DNA from: Enterococcus ratti
GTDB lineage: Bacteria > Bacillota > Bacilli > Lactobacillales > Enterococcaceae
DNA: 64,000 bases
Direction of reading: 5' to 3'
Assembly (NCBI RefSeq): GCF_001886195.1
Contig: NZ_JXLB01000011.1
Location: 1 to 64,000, forward strand
The notes beneath the pieces were generated by a model. That model saw nothing but the letters and a program-made list of their open reading frames with translations, was not told where the DNA came from and made no database searches. Shown here one piece after another: positions 1 through 8,873 of the stretch (its first letter is position 1; each line of letters begins with the position of its first letter). The position numbers were made by a program, and so were the translations under genes.

Positions 1-122
1 CCAAAAGATAAGATTTTCAGTTGATTTAAAGGTTTTGTTGGTTAGGAATGAAAGAAAATAAGTAGTAATAATTATTAAAAGCGATAGTTAAAAAATAAGA
101 AAATAGGCTGGTGTGAATAGAA

Positions 123-1034
123 ATGGATACACAAATTAAAGTAGAGTCATTCAAAGAATTTATCAAAAAAAATAAAAAAGTATATTTTTTATCAGGCGTG
201 ATTGCGCTATTACTCCTTGTTTTACTCATAGGATACAATTGGAAAACCAGTCAAGCAAAACAAGAAGCAACAGGAGAAGAAATTACTTTTCTTTTAGAAA
301 ATAAAGAAGGGAATCCCTATCAAAATGCAGAGGATATCCGTAAAATTTTATTATTGGAATTAAATGAAGATAGTACTATACCAAAAACTATCAAAAAAGA
401 ATTAAGTGAAAATCTAACAGTTACAAGAGATGCAAGTAATTTTTTTATTGTAACGGTGGATCAATATACGAGCAAAGAAAATATATTTGTGAAAGATAAA
501 GTACTTTCTTATTTGAAACAAGGAACCATACCGTTTTTTAAAGATAAAACAATCGTTGATCTTAGTGAAAATACGAAAGAAATTTTTAAACCCGTTCAAG
601 CAAACAAACTTTCACCAAAAAAATTAATTATTTACTTTGTAGGTGGATTGATTCTTTTTGTTATTTTAGGCACAATTTTATCGGTTATTTTTAGACGAAA
701 ATACACGTTAATCTCCGATGATTTTTCTTTTTTGACAAATCAACGTGTTGTAAACATCAGCCATTTTTCAACACTTGATAAGCAAAAATGTATCGAAAAT
801 ACGTTAATGAATATCATTACTCCGACAATTGTTGTTACACAATTGCACAACTTAACTTTTAAAAATAATAATGTCGTTGTTACTGATGACTTAGGTAATG
901 CCTTTTTACCACCTTTTGAAGTCCATAAAATTCTAATGATTTGTGAAAAAGAAAAAACAACCAAAGATTGGTATCACTTACAAATGGAACTATCGAAAAT
1001 TTATTCAGAAGATACAGACATTATATTAATTTAG
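123..1034 (+). CDS. Membrane protein of the polysaccharide cluster, function unknown
   Basis: This 303-aa protein is not one I recognise. It has a short basic cytoplasmic start, a membrane segment at about residues 19-40, an external domain of about 125 residues, a second membrane segment at about 167-190, and a cytoplasmic C-terminal domain of about 110 residues. Two membrane segments around an external loop resemble Wzz-type chain-length regulators, but I see no clear Wzz signature and the large C-terminal domain is atypical. It is the first gene seen in the surface-polysaccharide cluster and ends 15 bp before the EpsG-type polymerase gene, so a role in assembly or length control of that polymer is a reasonable inference. 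The ribosome site before this ATG is weak. Confidence 0.6.
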   Translation: MDTQIKVESFKEFIKKNKKVYFLSGVIALLLLVLLIGYNWKTSQAKQEATGEEITFLLENKEGNPYQNAEDIRKILLLELNEDSTIPKTIKKELSENLTVTRDASNFFIVTVDQYTSKENIFVKDKVLSYLKQGTIPFFKDKTIVDLSENTKEIFKPVQANKLSPKKLIIYFVGGLILFVILGTILSVIFRRKYTLISDDFSFLTNQRVVNISHFSTLDKQKCIENTLMNIITPTIVVTQLHNLTFKNNNVVVTDDLGNAFLPPFEVHKILMICEKEKTTKDWYHLQMELSKIYSEDTDIILI

Positions 1035-1049
1035 TTAGGCTGTGAAACT

Positions 1050-2105
1050 ATGGAGATTTATTTATTATTCTTTTTATTACTGCTTGTAAGTTCTTTTTTT
1101 GAGCTTCTCAAAAAGAAACCCTATTTTTTTTGGGGGGCAGTTATTTGCTTAATTTTATTTGCAGGTCTTAGGTATAAAACAGGGTATGATTTTGATTCCT
1201 ATTCACGTATCTATGATTCTGTTACTTCACTAGGATCAATTTTTTCCAAAAATATTCCAGCAGAACCCGGCTTCTTGTTTTTGAATTATCTCTTTAAAAG
1301 TTTAGGGTTTGATTTTAGTACGTTTGTTCTCTTCTTTTCGATGATTAGTATGCTTTTATTGGCGAATTTTACGTTTTGCTTTTCAAAATTTCCAAGTTTT
1401 ATTTTGCTGTATTATTATTCTCGCTTTTTCTTAGTAAGAGACATGGGACAAATAAGATCAGCATTTGTAGTAATCATTTGCTTGTATGCTTTACCTTATA
1501 TCCAAAAACGAGAATTTTTTAAAGTATGTATGATTTCTATTTTTGCTAGTTTGTTCCATGTTGTAGGAATCTTTTTAATTCCTGCTTACTTGTTTAGTCT
1601 CCTAATTGGTGAGTTGAATTTAAAGAAAGTGATTGCAACCGTCTCACTTTCTGCCATAGTTGGCATAATCTTTTTTAACCCGCAATTATTTTTATGGATG
1701 ATTCCTAGCCGATATGCTGGTTACTTCGCAGGAAATTATGTAAATGGTAAATGGATTTTTAATCCAGTATTTGTTATGCAGTTGATGATTTTAGTAGTTT
1801 CAGTTATTTTACTTCAAAATGAAAATGAAAAATATAAAAAGATGATGAATACAATTTTACAATGGTATTTGATATCGACTTGTTTGTTGATTTTATTTGG
1901 ACCGTTAGCAACAGTAGGGGGAAGAATCAGTACAATCTTTGCTACAAGTGAAATTTTGGTGGTACCCTATTTATTTTCAAGACTATTTAAACATAAGGCG
2001 TTATCCGTTAGCTTATTTTATCTGTTTTGTTTTTGTATTTTCGTATTAATCTTTATTATTTCTGGAGCCTACAATTCGTATATTCCCTATTTGATACTAT
2101 TTTGA
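1050..2105 (+). CDS. EpsG-family polysaccharide polymerase
   Basis: A very hydrophobic 351-aa protein with about ten membrane segments. The stretch GLRYKTGYDFDSYSRIYD at about residues 40-57 is typical of the EpsG/Wzy-like family, whose members polymerise exopolysaccharide repeat units on the outer face of the membrane. Its place between a possible length-control protein and glycosyltransferases, with a Wzx flippase further down, fits the polymerase of a Wzx/Wzy-type pathway. The next gene follows within about 17 bp, so co-transcription is likely. Assignment to the family is firm; the polymer made cannot be told from sequence. Confidence 0.8.
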   Translation: MEIYLLFFLLLLVSSFFELLKKKPYFFWGAVICLILFAGLRYKTGYDFDSYSRIYDSVTSLGSIFSKNIPAEPGFLFLNYLFKSLGFDFSTFVLFFSMISMLLLANFTFCFSKFPSFILLYYYSRFFLVRDMGQIRSAFVVIICLYALPYIQKREFFKVCMISIFASLFHVVGIFLIPAYLFSLLIGELNLKKVIATVSLSAIVGIIFFNPQLFLWMIPSRYAGYFAGNYVNGKWIFNPVFVMQLMILVVSVILLQNENEKYKKMMNTILQWYLISTCLLILFGPLATVGGRISTIFATSEILVVPYLFSRLFKHKALSVSLFYLFCFCIFVLIFIISGAYNSYIPYLILF

Positions 2106-2122
2106 TATAAAGGATGGATGAT

Positions 2123-3205
2123 ATGACTAAGCGTGTGTTGCATTTTCAAGGGAGAATGGGTAGAGGCGGTGCTGAATCTTTCATGATGAATATGTATCGA
2201 AAGATTGACCGTGAAAAAATCCAATTTGATTTCTTAATTTATGATGATTATCAAGATGTTCAAGATTATCATGCTGAAATAGAAAAATTGGGAGGAAGGA
2301 TTTTTGTCGTGACAAATCCTAAAAAAAACATCCTAAAATACTTGCATGAAGTGAATAAACTATTAAAAAAAGAACAATTTGATATCGCTCATAATGAGGT
2401 CTACTTTGGAGGCGGCATTAATTTATGGCTTGCTAAGAGAAATAACATACCCATCAGAATTGCGCACAGCCACGCTACGGAAGACGGCAAAGGAAATTCT
2501 GCTGTATTAGGGCTTCTTCGTAAATATTTACACCATTTGTTAATAAAAAATGCCACTGATTTGGTTGCTGTAAGTAAAGAAGCGGGTGAAAGTCTGTTTG
2601 GAGATCAAAAGTATGTGATTGTAAACAATGGAGTAGATTTTACGCAATATCAATTTTCTGAAGAAGAAAAAGCAGCTAAAAAAAGAGAATTAGGTCTCAG
2701 TGATAAAAACTTGATTATTGGTAACATTGGTCGAATGGAAGAGCAAAAAAACCAAATGTTCTTGTTAGATATATTCGAGGCGGTTCACCAAAAAAATCAA
2801 CAGGCGAAACTTCTTTTAATTGGCAACGGCAGTTTAAAAAATCAACTATTAAATAAAATAGACCAATTAAAATTAGCAGATGCTGTTTTATATTTAGGAG
2901 AGCGTGAAGATATCCCTGCGCTTCTTTCAATCATGGATGTCTTTTTGCTGCCTTCTTTGTATGAAGGACTTCCGATGGTAGGCATTGAGGCGCAAGTCAG
3001 TGGGAAAAAAATGGTTTTTGCTGATACCATTTCTCGAGATATTAATTTGACGCCCAATACCCATTTTGTCAGTTTAAATGCTCCTGTAACAAAATGGGCA
3101 GAGATTCTATTAGAAAAACCATATACGAATGAACAAACAAGCAAATTAGCTGAATTTGATGTAAGTAATACAGTGAAACAAATGGAAAAAATATATTTGA
3201 GGTGA
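2123..3205 (+). CDS. Glycosyltransferase, GT4 family (EpsF-like)
   Basis: A 360-aa GT-B-fold glycosyltransferase. The N-terminal half opens with VLHFQGRMGRGGAESFMMN, the donor-side glycine-rich loop typical of EpsF-like enzymes. The C-terminal half has IGNIGRMEEQKN and the acidic motif LLPSLYEGLPMVGIEAQ (EX7E-type nucleotide-sugar binding). It should transfer a sugar from a nucleotide donor to the lipid-linked repeat unit at the inner membrane face. Of two close ATGs I chose 2123 because AAAGG at 2109-2113 is correctly spaced for it and too close to the ATG at 2114. It runs into the next glycosyltransferase gene with a gap of about 5 bp. Confidence 0.8.
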   Translation: MTKRVLHFQGRMGRGGAESFMMNMYRKIDREKIQFDFLIYDDYQDVQDYHAEIEKLGGRIFVVTNPKKNILKYLHEVNKLLKKEQFDIAHNEVYFGGGINLWLAKRNNIPIRIAHSHATEDGKGNSAVLGLLRKYLHHLLIKNATDLVAVSKEAGESLFGDQKYVIVNNGVDFTQYQFSEEEKAAKKRELGLSDKNLIIGNIGRMEEQKNQMFLLDIFEAVHQKNQQAKLLLIGNGSLKNQLLNKIDQLKLADAVLYLGEREDIPALLSIMDVFLLPSLYEGLPMVGIEAQVSGKKMVFADTISRDINLTPNTHFVSLNAPVTKWAEILLEKPYTNEQTSKLAEFDVSNTVKQMEKIYLR

Positions 3206-3210
3206 TACGT

Positions 3211-4293
3211 GTGAAAACTGGTGTAATTTTTATAGGAGATATCATTTTCTGCCCGTTTATGAAATTATATACGGATATTTTAGAGGCGCATTCCGAGGAT
3301 TATGATATTCTTTTTTGGAAAAGAACAAATGAGAAGGCTAATTATCCAGATAACTATCTTTTTTATGAACATACCTCAAAATTAAATAAAAATAAATTGT
3401 TAAAAATTCCTGACTTTTTTAGGTATCAACAATGGCTGAAAAAAACTGTTAAAGAGAAAAAATATGACAAATTAATTATATTAACGACAGTACCCGGGTT
3501 ACTTTTAAGTAAAGAATTGATCACGAAATATCAAGGAAAATATATTTATGATATTCGCGATTATACGTATGAGAATTTTTCTTTTTATAAAAATTTAGAA
3601 AACAAAGTCATTGATAATTCTTATTTTACATGTATTTCTTCGCTTGGTTTCAAGAATTTTTTACCACAAAATGATTATATATTAGCTCACAATATGCAGA
3701 TGGAAGAATTAGCGAATCAATCCAATTTTATCAAGAAAAAAGAAGCACCTTTAAATTTAGTCTGGATTGGAGCCGTACGCTATTACGACCAGCAAATTGA
3801 TATTATCGATAACTTAAAAAATTCAAAGAAAATTAATCTTATCTACCATGGAATTGGAGAAGATTATGAGCGGTTAATGGACTATGTTAGCAAAAATCAA
3901 ATTCACAATGTGAAATTTACGGGTAAATATGTCAATAAAGAAAAAAGTAAACTTTTAAAAGACGCGGATCTTTTATTAAATGCCTATAAATTAGCAAATC
4001 AACACAAAGTTAAGCACCTTATCTCTAATAAATATTATGATGGTTTGATATATGGGATTCCACAATTAGTAGAAAATGATTCGTACAAACAAGAAGAAGT
4101 AGAAAAAAGGAATTTAGGGGTAACTGTTGACCCGAAAGATCCTCAATTAGAAGAAAAACTACTAGATTATTATTTTGCAATTGATGAAGAACTGTTTAAT
4201 AAAAACAAAAAAGCAGCGCTAAGTGAGATTGAAAAAGATCAGTTGTATTATATTAAAAAAATTAATGACTTCGTAGAAATGCCAATAGATTAG
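3211..4293 (+). CDS. Putative glycosyltransferase of the polysaccharide cluster
   Basis: A protein of about 360 aa with GT-B-like layout: an N-terminal Rossmann-like start (TGVIFIGDIIFCPFMK), a central YIYDIRDYTYENFSFY segment like those in bacterial capsule glycosyltransferases, and a C-terminal half with LNLVWIGAVRYYDQQ and YHGIGEDYERL. The usual EX7E motif is not obvious, so the family call is looser than for the upstream gene. Start GTG at 3211 is preferred because GAGGTG at about 3199-3204 sits at good distance; an in-frame GTG at 3202 overlaps the previous stop. Tight spacing on both sides supports an operon. The sugar and linkage cannot be predicted. Confidence 0.65.
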   Translation: MKTGVIFIGDIIFCPFMKLYTDILEAHSEDYDILFWKRTNEKANYPDNYLFYEHTSKLNKNKLLKIPDFFRYQQWLKKTVKEKKYDKLIILTTVPGLLLSKELITKYQGKYIYDIRDYTYENFSFYKNLENKVIDNSYFTCISSLGFKNFLPQNDYILAHNMQMEELANQSNFIKKKEAPLNLVWIGAVRYYDQQIDIIDNLKNSKKINLIYHGIGEDYERLMDYVSKNQIHNVKFTGKYVNKEKSKLLKDADLLLNAYKLANQHKVKHLISNKYYDGLIYGIPQLVENDSYKQEEVEKRNLGVTVDPKDPQLEEKLLDYYFAIDEELFNKNKKAALSEIEKDQLYYIKKINDFVEMPID

Positions 4294-4304
4294 GAGAAGA
4301 TAAC

Positions 4305-5411
4305 ATGAGAAAGAAATTCATTTTTTGCAGTGTTCCTGACTTTTCAGATAATGCACGAGCCATGTTTGAATTTATGATGGACTATCCAATTGAAGGGGAA
4401 TATATTTGGCTTTTCAACGATCAGAAACATGCAGAAGATCATTTTTTTGATAAATATAAGGAAAAAAACGTGAAATTTCTTCAAAAAAATTCCTTTATAG
4501 GCATGTATCATTATCTTACTGCTACGATTTCTTTTTCAGACCATGGCATATTTAATAATATTCCTCGCATGATTTCTCCAAAAAAAATTGAATTATGGCA
4601 TGGAATGCCTTTAAAACAAATTGGAAATTATAATGAGAAAAATACGATTTTTTTTGATAAAACGATCTCTACATCGCCTATTTTTGACAAAGTTTTATGT
4701 AAAGCATTTGGCGTAACTGACAAACAATTAATAGCTACCGGACTTCCTAGAAACGACAAGCTTTTTTTGAAAAGCTCCTACAATATCAGTCAATTATTCT
4801 TCATGAATGATTTTCCAGTTGTCGCATGGCTACCTACTTTTAGAAAACATATATCAGGAGATTATAATGACGGTGAATTTGAAAATAATAAACTAGCTTT
4901 TTTTGATTTTAATGAATTAAAAATAGTAGATAAACAACTCAAAAAAGCTAAAAAGAATCTTTTTGTGAAATTACATCCATTAGATATCTTGAACAAAGAA
5001 AAAAGTTTAGATGCCTCTTTTGAACAAATCCGTATTTTAACAACGGATCAATTTGAAAATCAACATTTTGATCTATACAAAATCTTATCCGAGGTAGAAA
5101 GTCTGATTACTGATTATTCTTCTGTATACTTTGACTTTTTATTAACTAAAAAGCCAATTGGGTTAGTACAAACGGATGTGCAAGAATATAAAAATACCCG
5201 AGGTGTAATCAGTGAAATTGAACAACAAATGATAGGAACAGAAATTAAATCAAAAGAAAATTTTATCCAGTTTATTACGGAAAAAAACAAGAGTCATTTG
5301 GATTATGATAACTTAATTGATGTTTTTCAAAAGCGTGATACACACGGCAATAACGCAAAAGCGATATGTACCTATCTTCAACTGATAAAAGAAGATAAGA
5401 AAAGTCAATAA
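4305..5411 (+). CDS. CDP-glycerol glycerophosphotransferase family (TagB/TagF-like)
   Basis: A 368-aa member of the CDP-glycerol:poly(glycerophosphate) glycerophosphotransferase family. The hallmarks are IELWHGMPLKQIG (family WHG motif) at about 98-110, VKLHPLD at about 222-228, and SLITDYSSVYFDFLL at about 266-280, which contains the CDP-glycerol-binding DYSS segment. It should transfer glycerol phosphate from CDP-glycerol to a glycan or teichoic-acid-like acceptor at the cytoplasmic face. A TagD gene two genes downstream would supply CDP-glycerol, so the polymer is probably decorated with, or linked through, glycerol phosphate. The length fits a single-transfer enzyme better than a full TagF polymerase. 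Confidence 0.82.
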   Translation: MRKKFIFCSVPDFSDNARAMFEFMMDYPIEGEYIWLFNDQKHAEDHFFDKYKEKNVKFLQKNSFIGMYHYLTATISFSDHGIFNNIPRMISPKKIELWHGMPLKQIGNYNEKNTIFFDKTISTSPIFDKVLCKAFGVTDKQLIATGLPRNDKLFLKSSYNISQLFFMNDFPVVAWLPTFRKHISGDYNDGEFENNKLAFFDFNELKIVDKQLKKAKKNLFVKLHPLDILNKEKSLDASFEQIRILTTDQFENQHFDLYKILSEVESLITDYSSVYFDFLLTKKPIGLVQTDVQEYKNTRGVISEIEQQMIGTEIKSKENFIQFITEKNKSHLDYDNLIDVFQKRDTHGNNAKAICTYLQLIKEDKKSQ

Positions 5412-5427
5412 AGAAGTTGAGTGAATA

Positions 5428-6888
5428 ATGAAGAAAATTTTAAGTAACATATTTTACAACGCAACCTACCAAATATTTATTATTATTATTCCAATTTTAA
5501 CGGTTCCTTATGTCTCAAGAATTTTAGGCGCACAGCAGTTAGGCATCAATTCATTTTTACTTTCCATCAATACCTTTTTAGGTGTAGTAATCTTAATGGG
5601 GTTGGGCCAATTGGGTGTAAGAATGATCTCTAAATCAGATGCACTAGAACTTAAAGAAAACTTTTTTAACTTATGGAAATTACAATTAATCTCAGGATTA
5701 TTGGTGGTCTTATTATTTGCTGGTGGAACTTTTTTATTTGTAGAAGATAGAATTTATTACTGGCTACAACTGCCAATGCTGTTATCTTATATCCTAGATA
5801 TTTCATGGTTTTTCATAGGAATTGGGGAGATTAAGACTGTTATTACAAGAAACACGGCAGTAAAAATTACTATGTTGATTTTAATTTTTGCTTTAGTAAA
5901 AGATCAAAATGATTTAGGCTTATATATGTTAATCAACAGTGTTGGTTCTTTACTTGCTAATCTTTTCTTTTGGCTTTCTCTTAGAAAGTATATTTTTAAT
6001 TCCAAACAAAAAAAGGAAAATTTTTCTTTAAAATCTGTTAGCAGTTCTAAAAGTTTATTATTACAATCATTAACTTTATTAGTACCACAAATTGCCGTTC
6101 AAGTTTACACGAGTTTGGATAAAACCGTCGTTGGCTGGATCGCTGGTTCTACTCAGCTTTCTTACTACGATCAATCGCAAAAGATTGCGCGGATCGTTCT
6201 TTCGATTGTTACATCCATTAGTGTTGTGTTAATGCCTGCAATGGCAAGGATTGATGGCAGTGAAGAAGGAGAAAAAAAATTAAATCAAATTTTAAAAGTG
6301 TCTTATGATTATACGTTGATTATTTCCTTATTTTTTGCTGCTTTTTTATTTTCAATTTCTAGTATCTTTGTTCCATTTTTCTTTGGAAATCATTTTGTTT
6401 CAATGATTCCTAATATGAAGTATGTGAGTATTATCATCATTCCGATTGCTATCGGTGGAGTGTTTGCGAATCAATTTACTTTAGCAAAGGGAATGTATAA
6501 AGAATATTCCATTCCTTATGTAGTTGGTGCTGTTTTGAATGTTGTGTTAAATCTAAGTTTAGTTCCGGTATTTAAAGCAAACGGAGGAACTGCCAGTTTA
6601 ATTATAACAGAAAGCATTGTTTGTTTTTTACGTATTTTCCTGATTAGAAAACAAGTAGATTTAAAAATTATTTTTAAAGGGCAAACAAAATTTATACTAG
6701 CAACGTTTATTACCTTAATTGTAGGCAATTTTTTAGTTATAACGAATGTCAATGCATTTTTAGATATTTGTTTGAACGGCATGATTTTGTTAAGTGTTTT
6801 TATAGGCTGTCTTGTTTTATTTAAGACAAGAATTTTAAATGATCTTTTACTAGTCAAAAATAAAGTTATGAAAGGAGAAAAAAAATGA
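5428..6888 (+). CDS. Wzx-type oligosaccharide flippase
   Basis: A 486-aa protein with 12-14 predicted membrane segments and the MATE-like start NIFYNATYQIFIIIIPILTVPYVSRILGAQQLG that is standard for the Wzx/RfbX flippase family. It should move lipid-linked repeat units across the membrane for polymerisation by the EpsG-like protein upstream. Charged residues in the middle (TSLDKTVVGWIAGSTQLSYYDQSQK) match the conserved inner segment of these flippases. Its last codons overlap the ATG of tagD by 4 bp (ATGA), which suggests translational coupling. The substrate is unknown. Confidence 0.85.
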   Translation: MKKILSNIFYNATYQIFIIIIPILTVPYVSRILGAQQLGINSFLLSINTFLGVVILMGLGQLGVRMISKSDALELKENFFNLWKLQLISGLLVVLLFAGGTFLFVEDRIYYWLQLPMLLSYILDISWFFIGIGEIKTVITRNTAVKITMLILIFALVKDQNDLGLYMLINSVGSLLANLFFWLSLRKYIFNSKQKKENFSLKSVSSSKSLLLQSLTLLVPQIAVQVYTSLDKTVVGWIAGSTQLSYYDQSQKIARIVLSIVTSISVVLMPAMARIDGSEEGEKKLNQILKVSYDYTLIISLFFAAFLFSISSIFVPFFFGNHFVSMIPNMKYVSIIIIPIAIGGVFANQFTLAKGMYKEYSIPYVVGAVLNVVLNLSLVPVFKANGGTASLIITESIVCFLRIFLIRKQVDLKIIFKGQTKFILATFITLIVGNFLVITNVNAFLDICLNGMILLSVFIGCLVLFKTRILNDLLLVKNKVMKGEKK

Positions 6889-7289
6889 AAAAAGTAATCA
6901 CGTATGGTACGTTCGATTTACTACATTATGGACATATCAATTTATTAAGAAGAGCAAAAGAGCAAGGAGATTATTTGATTGTTGCTCTTTCTACGGATGA
7001 GTTTAATTGGAATGAGAAACAGAAAAAATGTTATTTTGAATTTGAAAAAAGAAAACAGCTTCTTGAAGCAATTCGCTATGTTGATTTAGTAATTCCGGAA
7101 GAATCGTGGGAACAAAAAGTAAGTGATATTAAAGAATATAAGGTGGATAAATTTGTTATAGGAGATGATTGGGCAGGAAAATTTGATTTTATTGAAGAAG
7201 AAACGACAGCTGAAGTAATCTATCTTCCAAGAACTCCAGAAGTTTCAACAACACAAATAAAAAATGATTTGGTCGGGAAAAAGTTTTAA
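6885..7289 (+). CDS. tagD: Glycerol-3-phosphate cytidylyltransferase
   Basis: A 134-aa enzyme, the usual TagD length. GTFDLLHYGHINLLRRAK holds the nucleotidyltransferase HxGH motif, and RTPEVSTTQIK near the C-terminus is the second nucleotide-binding signature (RTxxISTT in the family). It makes CDP-glycerol from CTP and glycerol 3-phosphate in the cytoplasm. The product is the donor for the glycerophosphotransferase encoded at 4305-5411, which explains its place at the end of the cluster. It overlaps the flippase gene by 4 bp and has a strong GGAG site inside the flippase end. Confidence 0.9.
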   Translation: MKKVITYGTFDLLHYGHINLLRRAKEQGDYLIVALSTDEFNWNEKQKKCYFEFEKRKQLLEAIRYVDLVIPEESWEQKVSDIKEYKVDKFVIGDDWAGKFDFIEEETTAEVIYLPRTPEVSTTQIKNDLVGKKF

Positions 7290-7744
7290 TATCATTCCCG
7301 TTTATCTATATTTTTCCATCGAATAAGTCAGGATTTTTTAGTTGAGAAGATACGTGAGTTTGCACGAGTGGTGTAATTGCTGTTCTCAATAATAAAAATT
7401 CTTGTCTTATTTTTTTATGCATAAAAAGCTTTATTTAATGGAAAAAGAAAAATAAATATTCATAGCTAGCAGAAAAAAACAAGGGATGGCAGTTATGTTC
7501 AATCAAAGAAACTCTCTTAAAAATAAGGGAGCTACTTAAGATGAAAAGAGAGTTTAGAAAAAGAAAGGATAAATTGAATTAGAATACTAAGTAAAGTATA
7601 CTATTGAAAGGATGAACAAAAAACAGGAAGTTAAAAAATTTTTCTTTAATGAAATATGGATGAGAAAGAAAAAACAGGTAGGATTGTTAAAAAAGTAAGT
7701 AGCGAAGAGTATACTTAGAAGATAGAATGATGGGAGTGAAAACT
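7290..7744 (+). other. Gap between tagD and the epimerase gene
   Basis: No recognisable gene. Contents: the promoter at 7574-7602, an inverted repeat (AAACTCTCTT near 7510 with its complement near 7551), and a 28-codon open frame at 7612-7698. All six frames carry many stops. This may be the remains of an older gene, but I could not identify one. Confidence 0.5.
7574..7602 (+). promoter_or_regulatory. Predicted sigma-A promoter
   Basis: TTGAAT at 7574-7579 and TATACT at 7597-7602 are separated by exactly 17 bp. It lies in the 455-bp gap between tagD and the epimerase gene and would drive the latter. Just after it, GAAAGG and an ATG at 7612 open a 28-codon frame rich in lysine that ends at 7698. 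The ribosome site is too close to that ATG for confident translation. Confidence 0.55.
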
Positions 7745-8689
7745 ATGGAAAAAATATTGATTACTGGAGGAGCGGGATTTATTGGTTCTACTTTAGCCAA
7801 TTATTTAGGAAAAGAAAATAAAATTATTACAATTGATGATTTATCAATGGGAAAAGTAGAAAACCTAGATCAAAATAAAAACATTACTTTGATTAAAGGA
7901 AATGTGGCAGATCCAAAACTAATGGAAGAAATAATGCGTACCTATCAATTTGATTATATCTTTCATTTGGCTGCCGTAGCAAGTGTCGCTGATTCAGTCG
8001 CACGTCCCTTAGAAACACATCAAGTCAATTTTGAAAGTGTTTTGCTGTTATTAGAATTGGTTCGTCAGTATCAACCAGCTATTAAACGAATTGTTTTTAG
8101 CTCTTCGGCAGCTGTTTATGGAGATGAACCAACGTTACCTAAAAAAGAAGAATCAGTTATTCGTCCGCTGACGCCGTATGCAATTGATAAATTTGCTGCA
8201 GAACAATATGTTTTGGATTATTGTCATTTGTACCAAGTTCCGGGAAGTGCTGTACGCTTTTTTAATGTTTATGGTCCCAATCAAAATCCCAATTCACCGT
8301 ATAGTGGCGTGATTTCAATTTTAGTAGATCGTTATAAAAAACATTTGGCTGGAGAAAAAACTTCATTTACCTTATATGGTGATGGAAGCCAATCAAGAGA
8401 TTTTGTATTTGTAGATGATGTGATTCAAGCGTTGTTGCTTGTGGCAAAAAAAGAAAAAGCGTTAGGCAAACAATTTAACGTTGGTACTGGTAAGTCCACT
8501 ACATTGCTTGCGTTGATTCATACTATTAATCAAATTTTAGGAACAGAGTTATCTTTAGACTATCAACCGGAACGTTCAGGGGATATTCATGATTCTTTAG
8601 CAGATATCTCTAAAATTCAGTCCATTGGGTATCAACCAAAGTTTGACGTGTTGAGTGGCATGAAAACTTATTTAGAAACAGAACTATAA
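7745..8689 (+). CDS. NAD-dependent sugar epimerase (UDP-glucose 4-epimerase-like)
   Basis: A 314-aa extended short-chain dehydrogenase. ILITGGAGFIGSTLANYLG is the NAD-binding GxxGxxG loop at the N-terminus, SSSAAVYGD carries the catalytic Ser, and YAIDKFAAEQY the YxxxK pair. FFNVYGPNQNPNSPYSGVIS is typical of GalE/WbpP-like epimerases. It probably interconverts UDP-glucose/galactose or their N-acetyl forms, giving sugar donors for the neighbouring polysaccharide cluster. Start 7745 is preferred over the ATG at 7727 because GGGAGTG just upstream is well spaced and the protein then begins MEKILITGG, like its relatives. Substrate specificity is not resolved. Confidence 0.85.
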   Translation: MEKILITGGAGFIGSTLANYLGKENKIITIDDLSMGKVENLDQNKNITLIKGNVADPKLMEEIMRTYQFDYIFHLAAVASVADSVARPLETHQVNFESVLLLLELVRQYQPAIKRIVFSSSAAVYGDEPTLPKKEESVIRPLTPYAIDKFAAEQYVLDYCHLYQVPGSAVRFFNVYGPNQNPNSPYSGVISILVDRYKKHLAGEKTSFTLYGDGSQSRDFVFVDDVIQALLLVAKKEKALGKQFNVGTGKSTTLLALIHTINQILGTELSLDYQPERSGDIHDSLADISKIQSIGYQPKFDVLSGMKTYLETEL

Positions 8690-8785
8690 AAAAGGTTGTG
8701 TCAGATGAATCGACTTTCAAAAGTTAGAGCTAAAATTCTAACTTTTGAAGATCGCTACAGAAACTATTTTGGCGCAACTTTTTTT
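8689..8785 (+). terminator. Nested-hairpin terminator after the epimerase gene
   Basis: The outer arms AAAAGGTTGTG (8690-8700) and CGCAACTTTTTTT (8773-8785) pair with two G-U pairs and end in a T-run. Inside is a perfect 13-bp hairpin, 8716-8728 against 8737-8749 (TTCAAAAGTTAGA). The layout resembles a terminator with a stable inner arm. Confidence 0.65.
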
Positions 8786-8873
8786 CATGTTTAGAAATAG
8801 TTTTGTTTTTCACACTTTTATAAAAAAGAGAGTAAATTTTCAAGCACCTGTGCTTGTGTTTTGAATGACTTCT

